The translations under genes were made by a program, and so were the position numbers. Source: an uncultured Lachnospira sp. (lineage in GTDB: Bacteria > Bacillota > Clostridia > Lachnospirales > Lachnospiraceae). From it: 35,965 nucleotides of DNA. Location: NCBI GenBank assembly GCA_934343805.1, contig CAKRIN010000027.1:1-35965 (forward strand). Reading direction: 5' to 3'. This document shows positions 8,440-16,016 of the stretch, in pieces. Position 1 is the stretch's first letter, and each line of letters starts with the position of its first letter. Below the pieces are notes generated by a model. It saw only the letters and a list, made by a program, of their open reading frames with translations, was not told the DNA's origin and made no database searches.

Positions 8440-9128
8440 TATCCTAGTGCCTCCCTGACTCTGTGATATCCTTCCAGAATTATGGCTGCATGATCCGCTG
8501 CAAGACCTCCTCCTTCAACCACTCTGTACGTCCTGTTCTTAAGGACACCCTTACTGTATTTAACCTCAACATCTGCGATAATATTTACATTCTTCTCCTC
8601 ACAGACAAGCTTAAGCTGATACTTCTGGCTCACAGTATTATCATTCTGGCTTTCACTAACCAGTTCTTCACTTATATCAAACCATCCTGCTTCTTTTGCA
8701 TCATCCCCGGCTTTTGCTTTCTGACTGCCTTCTTCAATCAATGCAACAAATGCAGTAGTAATCACTCTCGTTCTTGGATCTCTGTCATAATCCCCATAAG
8801 ATTTAAGCTGTTCTGCCTCTATATCATGAAGACCTGTTTCCTCATGAAGCTCTCTTAATGCTGCATCATACAGATTCTCACGGAACTCAACGAATCCACC
8901 AGGGCATGCCCATAATCCTATACATGGATGATTTCCTCTCTTTATAAGAAGAAGTCTTTTAATCTTCCCATCCTTTTTTGTAAATACAAGTGTATCTACT
9001 GTATTACAAGGATTCTGATATTTTGAAGGATCATACTTATCAAGGAATTCAGAAAGACTCTCTCCTGCCTTATTACGCTCCCCCGTCCCTACGAAACATT
9101 TATTCTGCTCCTCACTCAAATACTTCAT
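8439..9128 (-). CDS. NUDIX hydrolase
   Basis: The 229-residue protein has a complete Nudix box, GGFVEFRENLYDAALREL followed by HEETGL, which supplies the metal-binding glutamates. The N-terminal YDPSKYQNPCNTVD motif resembles the ADP-ribose pyrophosphatase/NrtR-like branch, so an ADP-ribose-type or other nucleoside diphosphate substrate is a reasonable guess. About 60 residues follow the core, rich in Val/Lys and ending in AADHAAIILEGYHRVREAL; they may form an added domain. Its start overlaps the stop of the HD gene by 4 bases (ATGA), and its stop overlaps the next start, so all three proteins are probably made together. Confidence 0.85.
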   Translation of the reverse strand: MKYLSEEQNKCFVGTGERNKAGESLSEFLDKYDPSKYQNPCNTVDTLVFTKKDGKIKRLLLIKRGNHPCIGLWACPGGFVEFRENLYDAALRELHEETGLHDIEAEQLKSYGDYDRDPRTRVITTAFVALIEEGSQKAKAGDDAKEAGWFDISEELVSESQNDNTVSQKYQLKLVCEEKNVNIIADVEVKYSKGVLKNRTYRVVEGGGLAADHAAIILEGYHRVREALG

Positions 9129-9772
9129 CTTTTCTCCCCCTTAGAAGATCCAAACCATTTAATTCTTGTATCCTTAGCGCCACAAAACTTTCTGTGTATA
9201 AAATCATCAAGTACTTCATTAAAACTACAAAATTTATCTACCAGCACAATAACCAGTGTTTCCTTGTACTTTGGCGGCGTTATTGTAAGAGGGAACATAT
9301 GCTTTGCTATCATATCCCCTTCCTTATGTGTTATGTTAAAATATTTGCCTGCATTCTTAAGAGCCTTCGTAGGATGTTCAAATCCATGAAGCCTCTCTCC
9401 TTTCTTTGGAGAGTACTTATGCCAGTCATACAGAAACAGATCATGCAGTAATCCGGCTTTCGCACCTGCTTTTTCATCAAGATGCAATTTTCTGCACACG
9501 AGATAATTATAATAAGAAACATGGACACTATGCCCGAAAAGGCTCGTCTTTCCGTGATGAGAGTACTTCTTCATGCTCTGTACTATATCATCCGAAAAAA
9601 GCTTATTCATGCTTCTCTTATATTCCCGCCCTGATTCATTCTGCCTGATGTGGCCAAGCTTATATTTATTACATATCCTGTCTATTGCATTTGAATATTG
9701 TTCTTTCTTTATTCTGGCTTTATATATTGGACGAAGGCTTTTCGCCTTATCCGAATTAATCTTTACTGACAT
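9125..9772 (-). CDS. HD-domain phosphohydrolase
   Basis: The 215-residue protein has the HD-superfamily metal ligands in order: H in GHSVHVSYY, the HD pair in AGLLHDLFLYDWH, His in HGFEHPTKAL, then HMFPL and a late Asp in LVDKFCSF. Such proteins hydrolyse phosphoester bonds in nucleotides or second messengers; the substrate is unknown. The N-terminal 50 residues are basic and without known motifs. A GGAG ribosome site precedes the start. It is first of three overlapping genes with a NUDIX hydrolase and a flavoprotein, suggesting nucleotide or redox-cofactor housekeeping. That last step is inference. Confidence 0.85.
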   Translation of the reverse strand: MSVKINSDKAKSLRPIYKARIKKEQYSNAIDRICNKYKLGHIRQNESGREYKRSMNKLFSDDIVQSMKKYSHHGKTSLFGHSVHVSYYNYLVCRKLHLDEKAGAKAGLLHDLFLYDWHKYSPKKGERLHGFEHPTKALKNAGKYFNITHKEGDMIAKHMFPLTITPPKYKETLVIVLVDKFCSFNEVLDDFIHRKFCGAKDTRIKWFGSSKGEKR

Positions 9773-9828
9773 ATCTTCATCTCCTCTGTCGGCACTACCT
9801 CACTGACTCCCACGGAATTATAGCATAA

Positions 9829-9852
9829 ATAATTATGCATGTGCATAATTAT
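9829..9852. promoter_or_regulatory. 24-bp palindrome in the divergent HD/PFP upstream region
   Basis: Eleven-base arms ATAATTATGCA and TGCATAATTAT flank TG, a perfect match. A related smaller palindrome, TGCAT-TATTT-ATGCA, lies at 9949-9963 just ahead of the PFP ribosome site. A TATAAT box lies between them at 9939-9944. The layout suggests operators for an unidentified regulator acting on the HD operon, the PFP gene, or both. Confidence 0.45.
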
Positions 9853-9989
9853 AAATATTAATAATACAATTTTTACTTTTGCGTTGTTATATTTAACATT
9901 TAAGTTGTATGATTAAACGAAATATGCTAAACTTGGCATATAATAACATGCATTATTTATGCAGGAAATGATTCGGAGGAGAATATAAT

Positions 9990-11213
9990 ATGGATGGTAA
10001 TGTTATAGTTGGACAGTCAGGAGGACCTACTTCTGTCATCAACTCAAGTCTTGCTGGGGTATATAAGACAGCCATAGACAGAGGAGCTAAGAAAGTTTAC
10101 GGTATGCTCCACGGCATTAAAGGTCTTCTTGATGGTCAGTATGTTGACCTTTCAGAGAAGATTAACTCTACAATGGATATTGATTTATTAAAGAGAACAC
10201 CTTCTTCTTATCTCGGTTCATGCAGGTACAAGCTTCCTGAGATAAGCGAAGACAGAGAAACATTTGATAAGATTTTCAAGATACTTGATGATCTTGATAT
10301 CAAGTATTTCTTCTATATTGGTGGTAACGACTCAATGGATACTATCAAGAAGTTATCTGATTACGCAATCGTAACCGGAAGCGATATTAAGTTCATGGGT
10401 GTACCTAAGACTATTGATAATGACTTAGCTGTTACAGACCATACACCAGGATTTGGTTCTGCTGCCAAGTTTATCGCAGCTACTATGAAGGAAATCATCA
10501 GAGATGGTCTTGTATATGATTATCCTACTGTTACTATTGTAGAGATTATGGGACGTAACGCCGGATGGCTTACAGCCGCTGCTGCGCTTGCCAAGAGTGA
10601 TGACTGCGAAGGTGTAGACCTTATCTACCTTCCAGAGAAAGTATTCGATATTGACCATTTCATGGCAAGAGTTAAAGAAATTGCAGCTAAAGGCCGTTCA
10701 ATGGTTATTGCTGTTTCAGAAGGTATCAAGGTTGCTGACGGAAGATATGTATTCGAGCTTTCAGAGCATGTAGAGTTCGTAGATGCATTTGGTCATAAGC
10801 AGCTTGCTGGTTCTGCCAAGTTCCTTGCTAACAAGATTGGTGCTGAACTTGGTATCAAGACTCGTGCTATCGAGCTTTCAACACTTCAGCGTTGTGCAGC
10901 CCATATGACAAGCCGTACAGATATCACAGAAGCATACAATGTTGGTGGTGCTGCTGTTAAGGCTGCATTTGAGGGCGAGACAGGTAAGGTTGTCGTTCTT
11001 AAGAGAGTTTCTGATGACCCATATATGTGCATCACAGAGACTAATGATGTTCACCAGATTGCTAACATTGAGAAGAAAGTTCCACTTGAGTGGATTACAG
11101 ATGATGACTTCGTAACAGACGACCTCATCCACTACATCAGACCTCTTATCCAGGCTGAGCTTTCACCAATCATGGTAGATGGTCTTCCAAGACATCTTAA
11201 CATCAATGCATAA
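9990..11213 (+). CDS. pfp: PPi-type 6-phosphofructokinase, copy 1
   Basis: The 407-residue protein interconverts fructose 6-phosphate and fructose 1,6-bisphosphate in glycolysis. It starts with the phosphofructokinase fold (VGQSGGPTSVINSS). Two residues point to pyrophosphate rather than ATP as donor: GGND (111-114) where ATP enzymes have GGDGS, and the Lys in PKTIDND (139-145) where ATP enzymes have PGTIDND. IMGRNAGW follows at about 182-189. A GGAGG ribosome site sits 8 nt before the start, and a strong terminator follows. A paralogue with identical motif positions lies on the other strand at 16017. Donor preference is inferred from motifs. Confidence 0.9.
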   Translation: MDGNVIVGQSGGPTSVINSSLAGVYKTAIDRGAKKVYGMLHGIKGLLDGQYVDLSEKINSTMDIDLLKRTPSSYLGSCRYKLPEISEDRETFDKIFKILDDLDIKYFFYIGGNDSMDTIKKLSDYAIVTGSDIKFMGVPKTIDNDLAVTDHTPGFGSAAKFIAATMKEIIRDGLVYDYPTVTIVEIMGRNAGWLTAAAALAKSDDCEGVDLIYLPEKVFDIDHFMARVKEIAAKGRSMVIAVSEGIKVADGRYVFELSEHVEFVDAFGHKQLAGSAKFLANKIGAELGIKTRAIELSTLQRCAAHMTSRTDITEAYNVGGAAVKAAFEGETGKVVVLKRVSDDPYMCITETNDVHQIANIEKKVPLEWITDDDFVTDDLIHYIRPLIQAELSPIMVDGLPRHLNINA

Positions 11214-11238
11214 TAATAATCTTATTAATACATAGCAG

Positions 11239-11279
11239 AAAGGGGCACCGCACTAAGAAATTAGTGTGGTGCCCCTTTT
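11239..11279 (+). terminator. Rho-independent terminator of pfp copy 1
   Basis: An 18-bp stem (AAAGGGGCACCGCACTAA with its complement, one G-U pair) has a GAAA loop and ends in CCCCTTTT, 25 nt after the stop. Confidence 0.9.
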
Positions 11280-11315
11280 AGCTATGTTAAGACGATATAT
11301 AAATCCATGTAGTTC

Positions 11316-11376
11316 AGGCACGCTTTCGCTGCTTTCGCCTCGCAACGGATACTAAATTCGTGCTCTGCATCTGCAT
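11316..11376. repeat. Partial copy of a dispersed foldback-type repeat
   Basis: The segment CACGCTTTCGCTGCTTTCGC, followed by CGCAACGGATACTAA, closely resembles the left part of the 160-bp foldback element at 22328-22487 (CACGCTTGCGCTGCTTGTCG, then CGCAGCGGTACTAAG). It fills the space between the pfp terminator and the stop codon of the ABC transporter gene, and lacks the inverted ends of the longer copy. Confidence 0.45.
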
Positions 11377-13275
11377 TTACGCTGATATGCTCTTACCAGT
11401 ATACAACTGATAATATCTGCCTTTCTCTTCCATGAGCTGGTCGTGTGTTCCACGCTCGATAATTCTTCCCTGCTCCATAACCATAATACAATCTGCATTG
11501 CGGACTGTAGAAAGTCTGTGTGCAATAACAAATGATGTCCTTCCTGACATAAGCGCATCCATACCCTTCTGGACAAGGCGCTCTGTTCTTGTATCAATTG
11601 ATGAAGTAGCCTCATCAAGAATAAGTACAGGAGGATCTGCAACTGCTGCTCTTGCAATTGCAAGAAGCTGTCTCTGTCCCTGGCTTAAGTTAGCACCGCC
11701 ACCATGAAGCACAGTGTTGTAACCATCCGGAAGTCTCTTAATGAATCCGTCAGCATTAGCAAGTCTTGCTGCTGCGATACATTCCTCATCACTCGCCTCA
11801 AGCCTTCCATATCTGATATTATCCATAATTGTTCCAGTAAAAAGGTTAGTATCCTGAAGAACAATACCAAGACTTCGTCTTAAATCATTTTTCTTAATAT
11901 TATTGATGTTAATTCCATCATATCTGATCTTACCATCCTGAATATCATAGAATCTGTTGATAAGATTAGTAATTGTGGTTTTTCCAGCTCCGGTACTTCC
12001 GACAAATGCAATCTTTTGTCCCGGTGTAGCATACATTTTAATATCATGAAGCACCATCTTGTCCGGATTGTAGCCAAAGTCAACCCCGTCAAATGTTACA
12101 TCACCGGCAAGTCTTGTGTACTCCGCACTACTGCCGTCCTTTGCAGGCTTCTTCCATGCCCACATCTCAGTATTCTTATCTGTTTCTTCAACATTACCAT
12201 CGGCATCATACTTTACATTAACTAATTCAACATATCCTTCATCAACCTCTGGCTTCTCATCACACAATTCAAATACTCTTCCGGCACCAGCCATCGCCAT
12301 AACGATACTGCTCACCTGCTGGCTTATCTGGGTCACAGGCTGTGTGAAGCTCTTGTTAAGACTTAAGAAAGCAACAAGTGTACCAATAGTAAGTCCTGAA
12401 AAATCACTAAGAGCAAGAATACCACCAACTATCGCACATAAAACATAGCTGATATTACCTATATTACCATTAACAGGCATTGTGATATTAGCAACCTTGT
12501 TCGCATTGTTTGCACTCTCACGAAGCCTGTTGTTAATCTCCTTAAACTGCTCAATACTCTTATCCTCGTGGCAGAACACCTTTACAACCTTCTGTCCTTC
12601 CATCATTTCCTCGATATAAGCATTAACCTTACCGATATCCTTCTGCTGCTCAACGAAATATTTTCCGGAAAGTGCACTCAGCTTAGAAGTTACATAAAGC
12701 ATGATAACAACCATCACAACCGATACAATTGTAAGCGGAATATCAAGCACAATCATACTTACAAATGTAGATACAAGTGTAATGCATGAATTGATAACCT
12801 GAGGTATACTCTGGCTTATAAGCTGTCTTAATGTGTCGATATCGTTAGTATATACTGACATGATATCGCCGTGTGCATGAGTATCAAAATACTTAATAGG
12901 AAGTGACTCCATGTTAGTAAACAACTCTAATCTCAACTTCTTTAAAGTTCCCTGACCAACATTTACCATAATTCTGTTGTAGCAATATGAACATAATACA
13001 CCGACCATAAGAACTGCAGCGAGCTTGATAAGTGCGCCTGCAAGCGGTGCATAATCATGTACTGCTGACTGTGTCAGCGGAATAATATAATTGTCAATAA
13101 GCTTCTGGATAAACAGCGTTGCTATCAGTGTTGTAAGCGCTGAAACAAGAATGCACACAAGCACTGCTATACACGAAAACTTGTAATTCTTTAAAATATA
13201 TCCAAGCAGCCTCTTCATAAGAGGAAGTGGATTTTCTTTATTTTTCTTATTCTTCATATCAATATTCTTATCCAT
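11377..13275 (-). CDS. ABC exporter half-transporter, catalytic-site subunit
   Basis: The 632-residue protein has an exporter membrane domain (about residues 30-335) and a nucleotide-binding domain (about 393-632): Walker A GSTGAGKT (426-433), signature LSQGQ (530-534), Walker B LILDE with catalytic Glu555, and switch His586. With the upstream gene it should form a heterodimer; the canonical ATP site would pair these Walker motifs with the partner's VSGGQ. An unusual charged linker of about 55 residues (338-392) precedes the nucleotide-binding domain. The start is MDKNIDM, preceded by AGGAGG; the longer reading overlaps the upstream gene without need. The upstream stop is 10 nt before this start. 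Export substrate unknown, perhaps drugs or peptides. Confidence 0.93.
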   Translation of the reverse strand: MDKNIDMKNKKNKENPLPLMKRLLGYILKNYKFSCIAVLVCILVSALTTLIATLFIQKLIDNYIIPLTQSAVHDYAPLAGALIKLAAVLMVGVLCSYCYNRIMVNVGQGTLKKLRLELFTNMESLPIKYFDTHAHGDIMSVYTNDIDTLRQLISQSIPQVINSCITLVSTFVSMIVLDIPLTIVSVVMVVIMLYVTSKLSALSGKYFVEQQKDIGKVNAYIEEMMEGQKVVKVFCHEDKSIEQFKEINNRLRESANNANKVANITMPVNGNIGNISYVLCAIVGGILALSDFSGLTIGTLVAFLSLNKSFTQPVTQISQQVSSIVMAMAGAGRVFELCDEKPEVDEGYVELVNVKYDADGNVEETDKNTEMWAWKKPAKDGSSAEYTRLAGDVTFDGVDFGYNPDKMVLHDIKMYATPGQKIAFVGSTGAGKTTITNLINRFYDIQDGKIRYDGININNIKKNDLRRSLGIVLQDTNLFTGTIMDNIRYGRLEASDEECIAAARLANADGFIKRLPDGYNTVLHGGGANLSQGQRQLLAIARAAVADPPVLILDEATSSIDTRTERLVQKGMDALMSGRTSFVIAHRLSTVRNADCIMVMEQGRIIERGTHDQLMEEKGRYYQLYTGKSISA

Positions 13276-13285
13276 GCTTTGCCTC

Positions 13286-15031
13286 CTATTCTCCTGCCTC
13301 ATCAAAATCACCGCCGCCCTGTGTCTGGACCTCGTAGATTTCACGGTAAACCTTATTGTTCTCAACAAGATTTTCATGAGTATCAAAACCACTCACACAG
13401 CCATTCTCAAGCACTAATATTCTGTCTGCGTCCTGAATACTTGAAATCCTCTGCGATACGATAATCTTAGTAGTTCCAGGTATCTTTGTTGCAAATGCTT
13501 TCTTAATCTTAGCGTCTGTGGCTGTATCAACAGCACTTGTTGAATCGTCAAGAATAAGAACCTTTGGGTGCTTAAGCAGTGCTCTTGCGATACAGAGTCT
13601 CTGTCTCTGGCCTCCGGAAACATTGCTTCCGCCCTGCTCAATCCATGTATTGTATTTATCAGGCATTCTCTCAATAAATTCATCTGCACAGGCCTGACGG
13701 CAGGCTTCTATGCAATCCTCCTCAGACGCATTTTCATCGCCCCATCTTAAATTATCAAGAATAGTTCCTGAGAAAAGCACATTTTTCTGAAGAACAACTG
13801 AAACCTCATTACGAAGAGTTTCAAGGTCGTAGTCTCTTACATCAATTCCGCCTACGCATACAGAACCATCCTTAACATCATACAGACGGCTTATCAGATT
13901 AACGAAGCTTGACTTTCCGCAACCCGTTCCGCCTATAATACCGATTGTTTCGCCCGCATTTATATGGATATCTATGTCTTCAAGGGCATCCTTGTCGCTG
14001 TCTTTCTTGTATGTGAAGTTCACATGGTTGAAATCAATTCTTCCATCAGGTACCTCCATAACCGGATTCTCCGGATTAGTAATATCAGCCTTCTCATTAA
14101 GAACCTCAGCGATTCGTCTTGCACTTGCTGCACTCATTGATACCATAACAAATATCATAGAAAGCATCATAAGTGACATCATCATGCTCATTACATAGCT
14201 GAACATTGATGTCAGGTTACCCGTTGTCATAGTTCCATCAGTAATAAAATGTGCTGCAAACCATGAAAGTGCAATAATACTTCCGTATATAACAAACATC
14301 ATTATTGGGTTGTTGAATGCAAGCCATGATTCCGCCTTAACAAATGTTTTGTAAAGATTCTCGGCAGCCTTACTGAATTTCTTATTCTCATGGTCTTCTC
14401 TTACAAATGCTTTGACAACTCTGATTCCTGTGACATTCTCCTGAACACTCGCATTTAAATCATCATATTTAGCAAAACCTTCTGTGAATATTGGAGTTAC
14501 CTTATATATAATAAAGAAGAGTACAAATCCAAGAAGAATAAGCGCACCTAAGAATATAAGACTTAATGTAGGATTGATAATAAAACACATAACCATACTG
14601 CATATCATCATAAGAGGTGCTCTTACTGCAATTCTAAGAATCATCTGATATGCATTCTGCACATTTGTAACATCAGTAGTCATACGGGTAATAAGACCTG
14701 CTGTGCTGTATTTATCTATATTAGAGAATGCGAAATTCTGGATATTCGAATAGATTCCCTCTCTTAAATTACATGCAAAGCCGGTAGATGCAGATGCCGC
14801 ATATTTTCCTGCCTGAATTCCAGAAAAAAGACTTATAAATGCAAGCACAAGCATAAGTCCGCCGTACATGAACACCTTGCTCATGTCTCCCGCCTGAATA
14901 CCCTTATCGATAATACTTGCCGTAACAAACGGAATAAGTATTTCCATAAGCACTTCAACAATTATATATATTGGCGTTTTTATTGAGTCTTTCTTATATT
15001 CATCAATATATGCTGATAAAGTTTTTAACAT
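13286..15031 (-). CDS. ABC exporter half-transporter, degenerate-site subunit
   Basis: The 581-residue protein has six predicted membrane helices within residues 15-300 and a nucleotide-binding domain with Walker A GGTGCGKS (367-374) and signature VSGGQ (471-475). Its Walker B is LILDD, with Asp496 in place of the catalytic Glu, and the switch residue is Gln527 (SQRIS) instead of His. These are the hallmarks of the degenerate half of heterodimeric exporters such as TM287/288. Its start overlaps the end of the MarR gene by 7 bases, so regulator and transporter are one operon. The partner follows 10 nt downstream. Confidence 0.93.
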   Translation of the reverse strand: MLKTLSAYIDEYKKDSIKTPIYIIVEVLMEILIPFVTASIIDKGIQAGDMSKVFMYGGLMLVLAFISLFSGIQAGKYAASASTGFACNLREGIYSNIQNFAFSNIDKYSTAGLITRMTTDVTNVQNAYQMILRIAVRAPLMMICSMVMCFIINPTLSLIFLGALILLGFVLFFIIYKVTPIFTEGFAKYDDLNASVQENVTGIRVVKAFVREDHENKKFSKAAENLYKTFVKAESWLAFNNPIMMFVIYGSIIALSWFAAHFITDGTMTTGNLTSMFSYVMSMMMSLMMLSMIFVMVSMSAASARRIAEVLNEKADITNPENPVMEVPDGRIDFNHVNFTYKKDSDKDALEDIDIHINAGETIGIIGGTGCGKSSFVNLISRLYDVKDGSVCVGGIDVRDYDLETLRNEVSVVLQKNVLFSGTILDNLRWGDENASEEDCIEACRQACADEFIERMPDKYNTWIEQGGSNVSGGQRQRLCIARALLKHPKVLILDDSTSAVDTATDAKIKKAFATKIPGTTKIIVSQRISSIQDADRILVLENGCVSGFDTHENLVENNKVYREIYEVQTQGGGDFDEAGE

Positions 15032-15480
15032 TTCTTACACTTCCTTTCACAGTTATTCACATCATCGTACACTTTTTGTAACAGACGGTGTAATTCTTCT
15101 TTTTCATCAGCGGAAAGTGCTGACAAAAACCATTTCTCTTTCTCAAGCATTGCCTTGCCTGCATGAACGCACATGGCTCTGCCCTTGTCTGTTATTCTCA
15201 CATGCTTGACTCTCTTATCCGAAGGGTCATAGAAGCTTTCTATCATTCCCTTCTTTTCAAGCCTCGCTGCTGTTCCCGCTATTGTCGCCTGGGCTACGCC
15301 AAAGTGCTTCTCAAGCTCCTTAAGCGTAATACATTCATCTTTAGTTTCATTAATTATCATAAGCATCTTAACCTGTGAAGATGTCATGTCATCTGCTCTT
15401 AACTTCTCATTGGCACATCTTCCAAGAATATCATTAAGACGCTTTATAAGCTCTCCACAATGGAGTGACTCTCGCTGCAT
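15025..15480 (-). CDS. MarR-family transcriptional regulator of the ABC exporter operon
   Basis: The 151-residue protein has the MarR winged-helix layout: a dimerisation helix at the N terminus, recognition helix region VAQATIAGTAARLEKKGMI, the wing with D-x-R-D-like DPSDKRVKHVRIT, and a C-terminal helix. The last eight residues, CERKCKKC, form a cysteine cluster not needed for the fold; it could sense oxidants or metals, which is inference. It is first in an operon with two ABC half-transporters and overlaps the first. The promoter upstream is buried in a 38-bp palindrome, consistent with autorepression lifted by a ligand. Confidence 0.9.
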   Translation of the reverse strand: MQRESLHCGELIKRLNDILGRCANEKLRADDMTSSQVKMLMIINETKDECITLKELEKHFGVAQATIAGTAARLEKKGMIESFYDPSDKRVKHVRITDKGRAMCVHAGKAMLEKEKWFLSALSADEKEELHRLLQKVYDDVNNCERKCKKC

Positions 15481-15552
15481 ATCTGCTCCCTTCGTAACAA
15501 AACGGCATCCGAACCTGCCATTCTTTTAATAAAATTCTTAAGTAGCTTTGCT

Positions 15553-15581
15553 ATATTACAAAAATGACAGCACGCTGTCAA
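15553..15581 (-). promoter_or_regulatory. Promoter of the MarR-ABC operon
   Basis: On the minus strand TTGACA (15576-15581) and TAATAT (15553-15558) are separated by exactly 17 bp. The -35 box and most of the spacer lie inside the palindrome at 15561-15598. The start codon is about 70 nt downstream. Confidence 0.75.
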
Positions 15582-15598
15582 TAGCGTGCTGTCATTTT
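15561..15598 (-). promoter_or_regulatory. 16-bp-arm palindrome over the MarR operon promoter (operator or hairpin)
   Basis: Perfect 16-base arms (AAAATGACAGCACGCT and its complement) flank the six bases GTCAAT. The right arm on the minus strand forms the spacer of the promoter, so binding of a regulator dimer would block RNA polymerase. The T-rich ends would also let it act as a terminator for incoming transcripts; both are possible. Confidence 0.6.
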
Positions 15599-15660
15599 AT
15601 TTTTATTTAATAAGTTTCAGAAACGTCGTTGAATCATTATGGATTAATATATCCTGCCCA

Positions 15661-15931
15661 GCCTACTAAAAATCTTCTTGTCATGAATTTCGTATGCAAT
15701 TATGGCAGTATTCTGCATCAAATTACATACGAAATTCATAATATCAATCTGTATCGTATGCATTTAGCATTTATTCCCTGACCATTTCTTCATAATTACA
15801 ATAATAATTCAGGAAAATAACCTACGAAATCACCATAATCAGCCTGTTTCGTAGGTTGCCTGCCCGAAGTATCATACCAGGAACGCCTCAGTAATACCTA
15901 CTAAACTTGAAATAATAACAAAATCGTAGGT
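15661..15931. repeat. Cluster of four 37-bp palindromic repeats
   Basis: Within the gene-free stretch 15599-16016 lie four units of the family also seen at 2136 and 2221: 15661-15697 (GCCTACTAAA to TTTCGTATGC), 15725-15761 (ACATACGAAA to TATCGTATGC), 15820-15856 (ACCTACGAAA to TTTCGTAGGT), and 15896-15931 (ACCTACTAAA to AATCGTAGGT, 36 bp). Spacers are about 27, 58 and 39 bp. Neighbouring ends also pair with each other: ATGAATTTCGTATG at 15682 with its exact complement at 15726. Confidence 0.6.
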
Positions 15932-15947
15932 ACCCTCAACATTATCC

Positions 15948-15996
15948 ATGGGGCTGGCACCTCAACGATTTTCAATCGTTAAAGCGACAGCCCCAT
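15948..15996 (-). terminator. Two-part stem-loop after pfp copy 2
   Basis: The outer stem ATGGGGCTG/CAGCCCCAT (9 bp) and the inner stem AACGATT/AATCGTT with a 3-base loop are joined by symmetric 7-base internal loops. It lies 20 nt past the stop of the second PFP gene, where a terminator is expected, but has no T run. Its role is therefore uncertain. Confidence 0.4.
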
Positions 15997-16016
15997 GAAT
16001 AAGCATCTGCTTAATC

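Noticed and set aside
8463..8858. 131-codon plus-strand frame over the NUDIX gene
   Set aside because: It is a shadow frame of the well-supported minus-strand gene, with no ribosome site.
9884..9899. Rex-like site TTGTTA-TATT-TAACAT upstream of pfp copy 1
   Set aside because: The half-sites are 2 bp too close for the Rex consensus (18 bp) and one end differs.
15661..15931. Possible CRISPR array, from regularly sized repeats
   Set aside because: Only the 10-bp ends of each unit are conserved, unit centres differ, spacers vary from 27 to 58 bp, and no cas genes are near.
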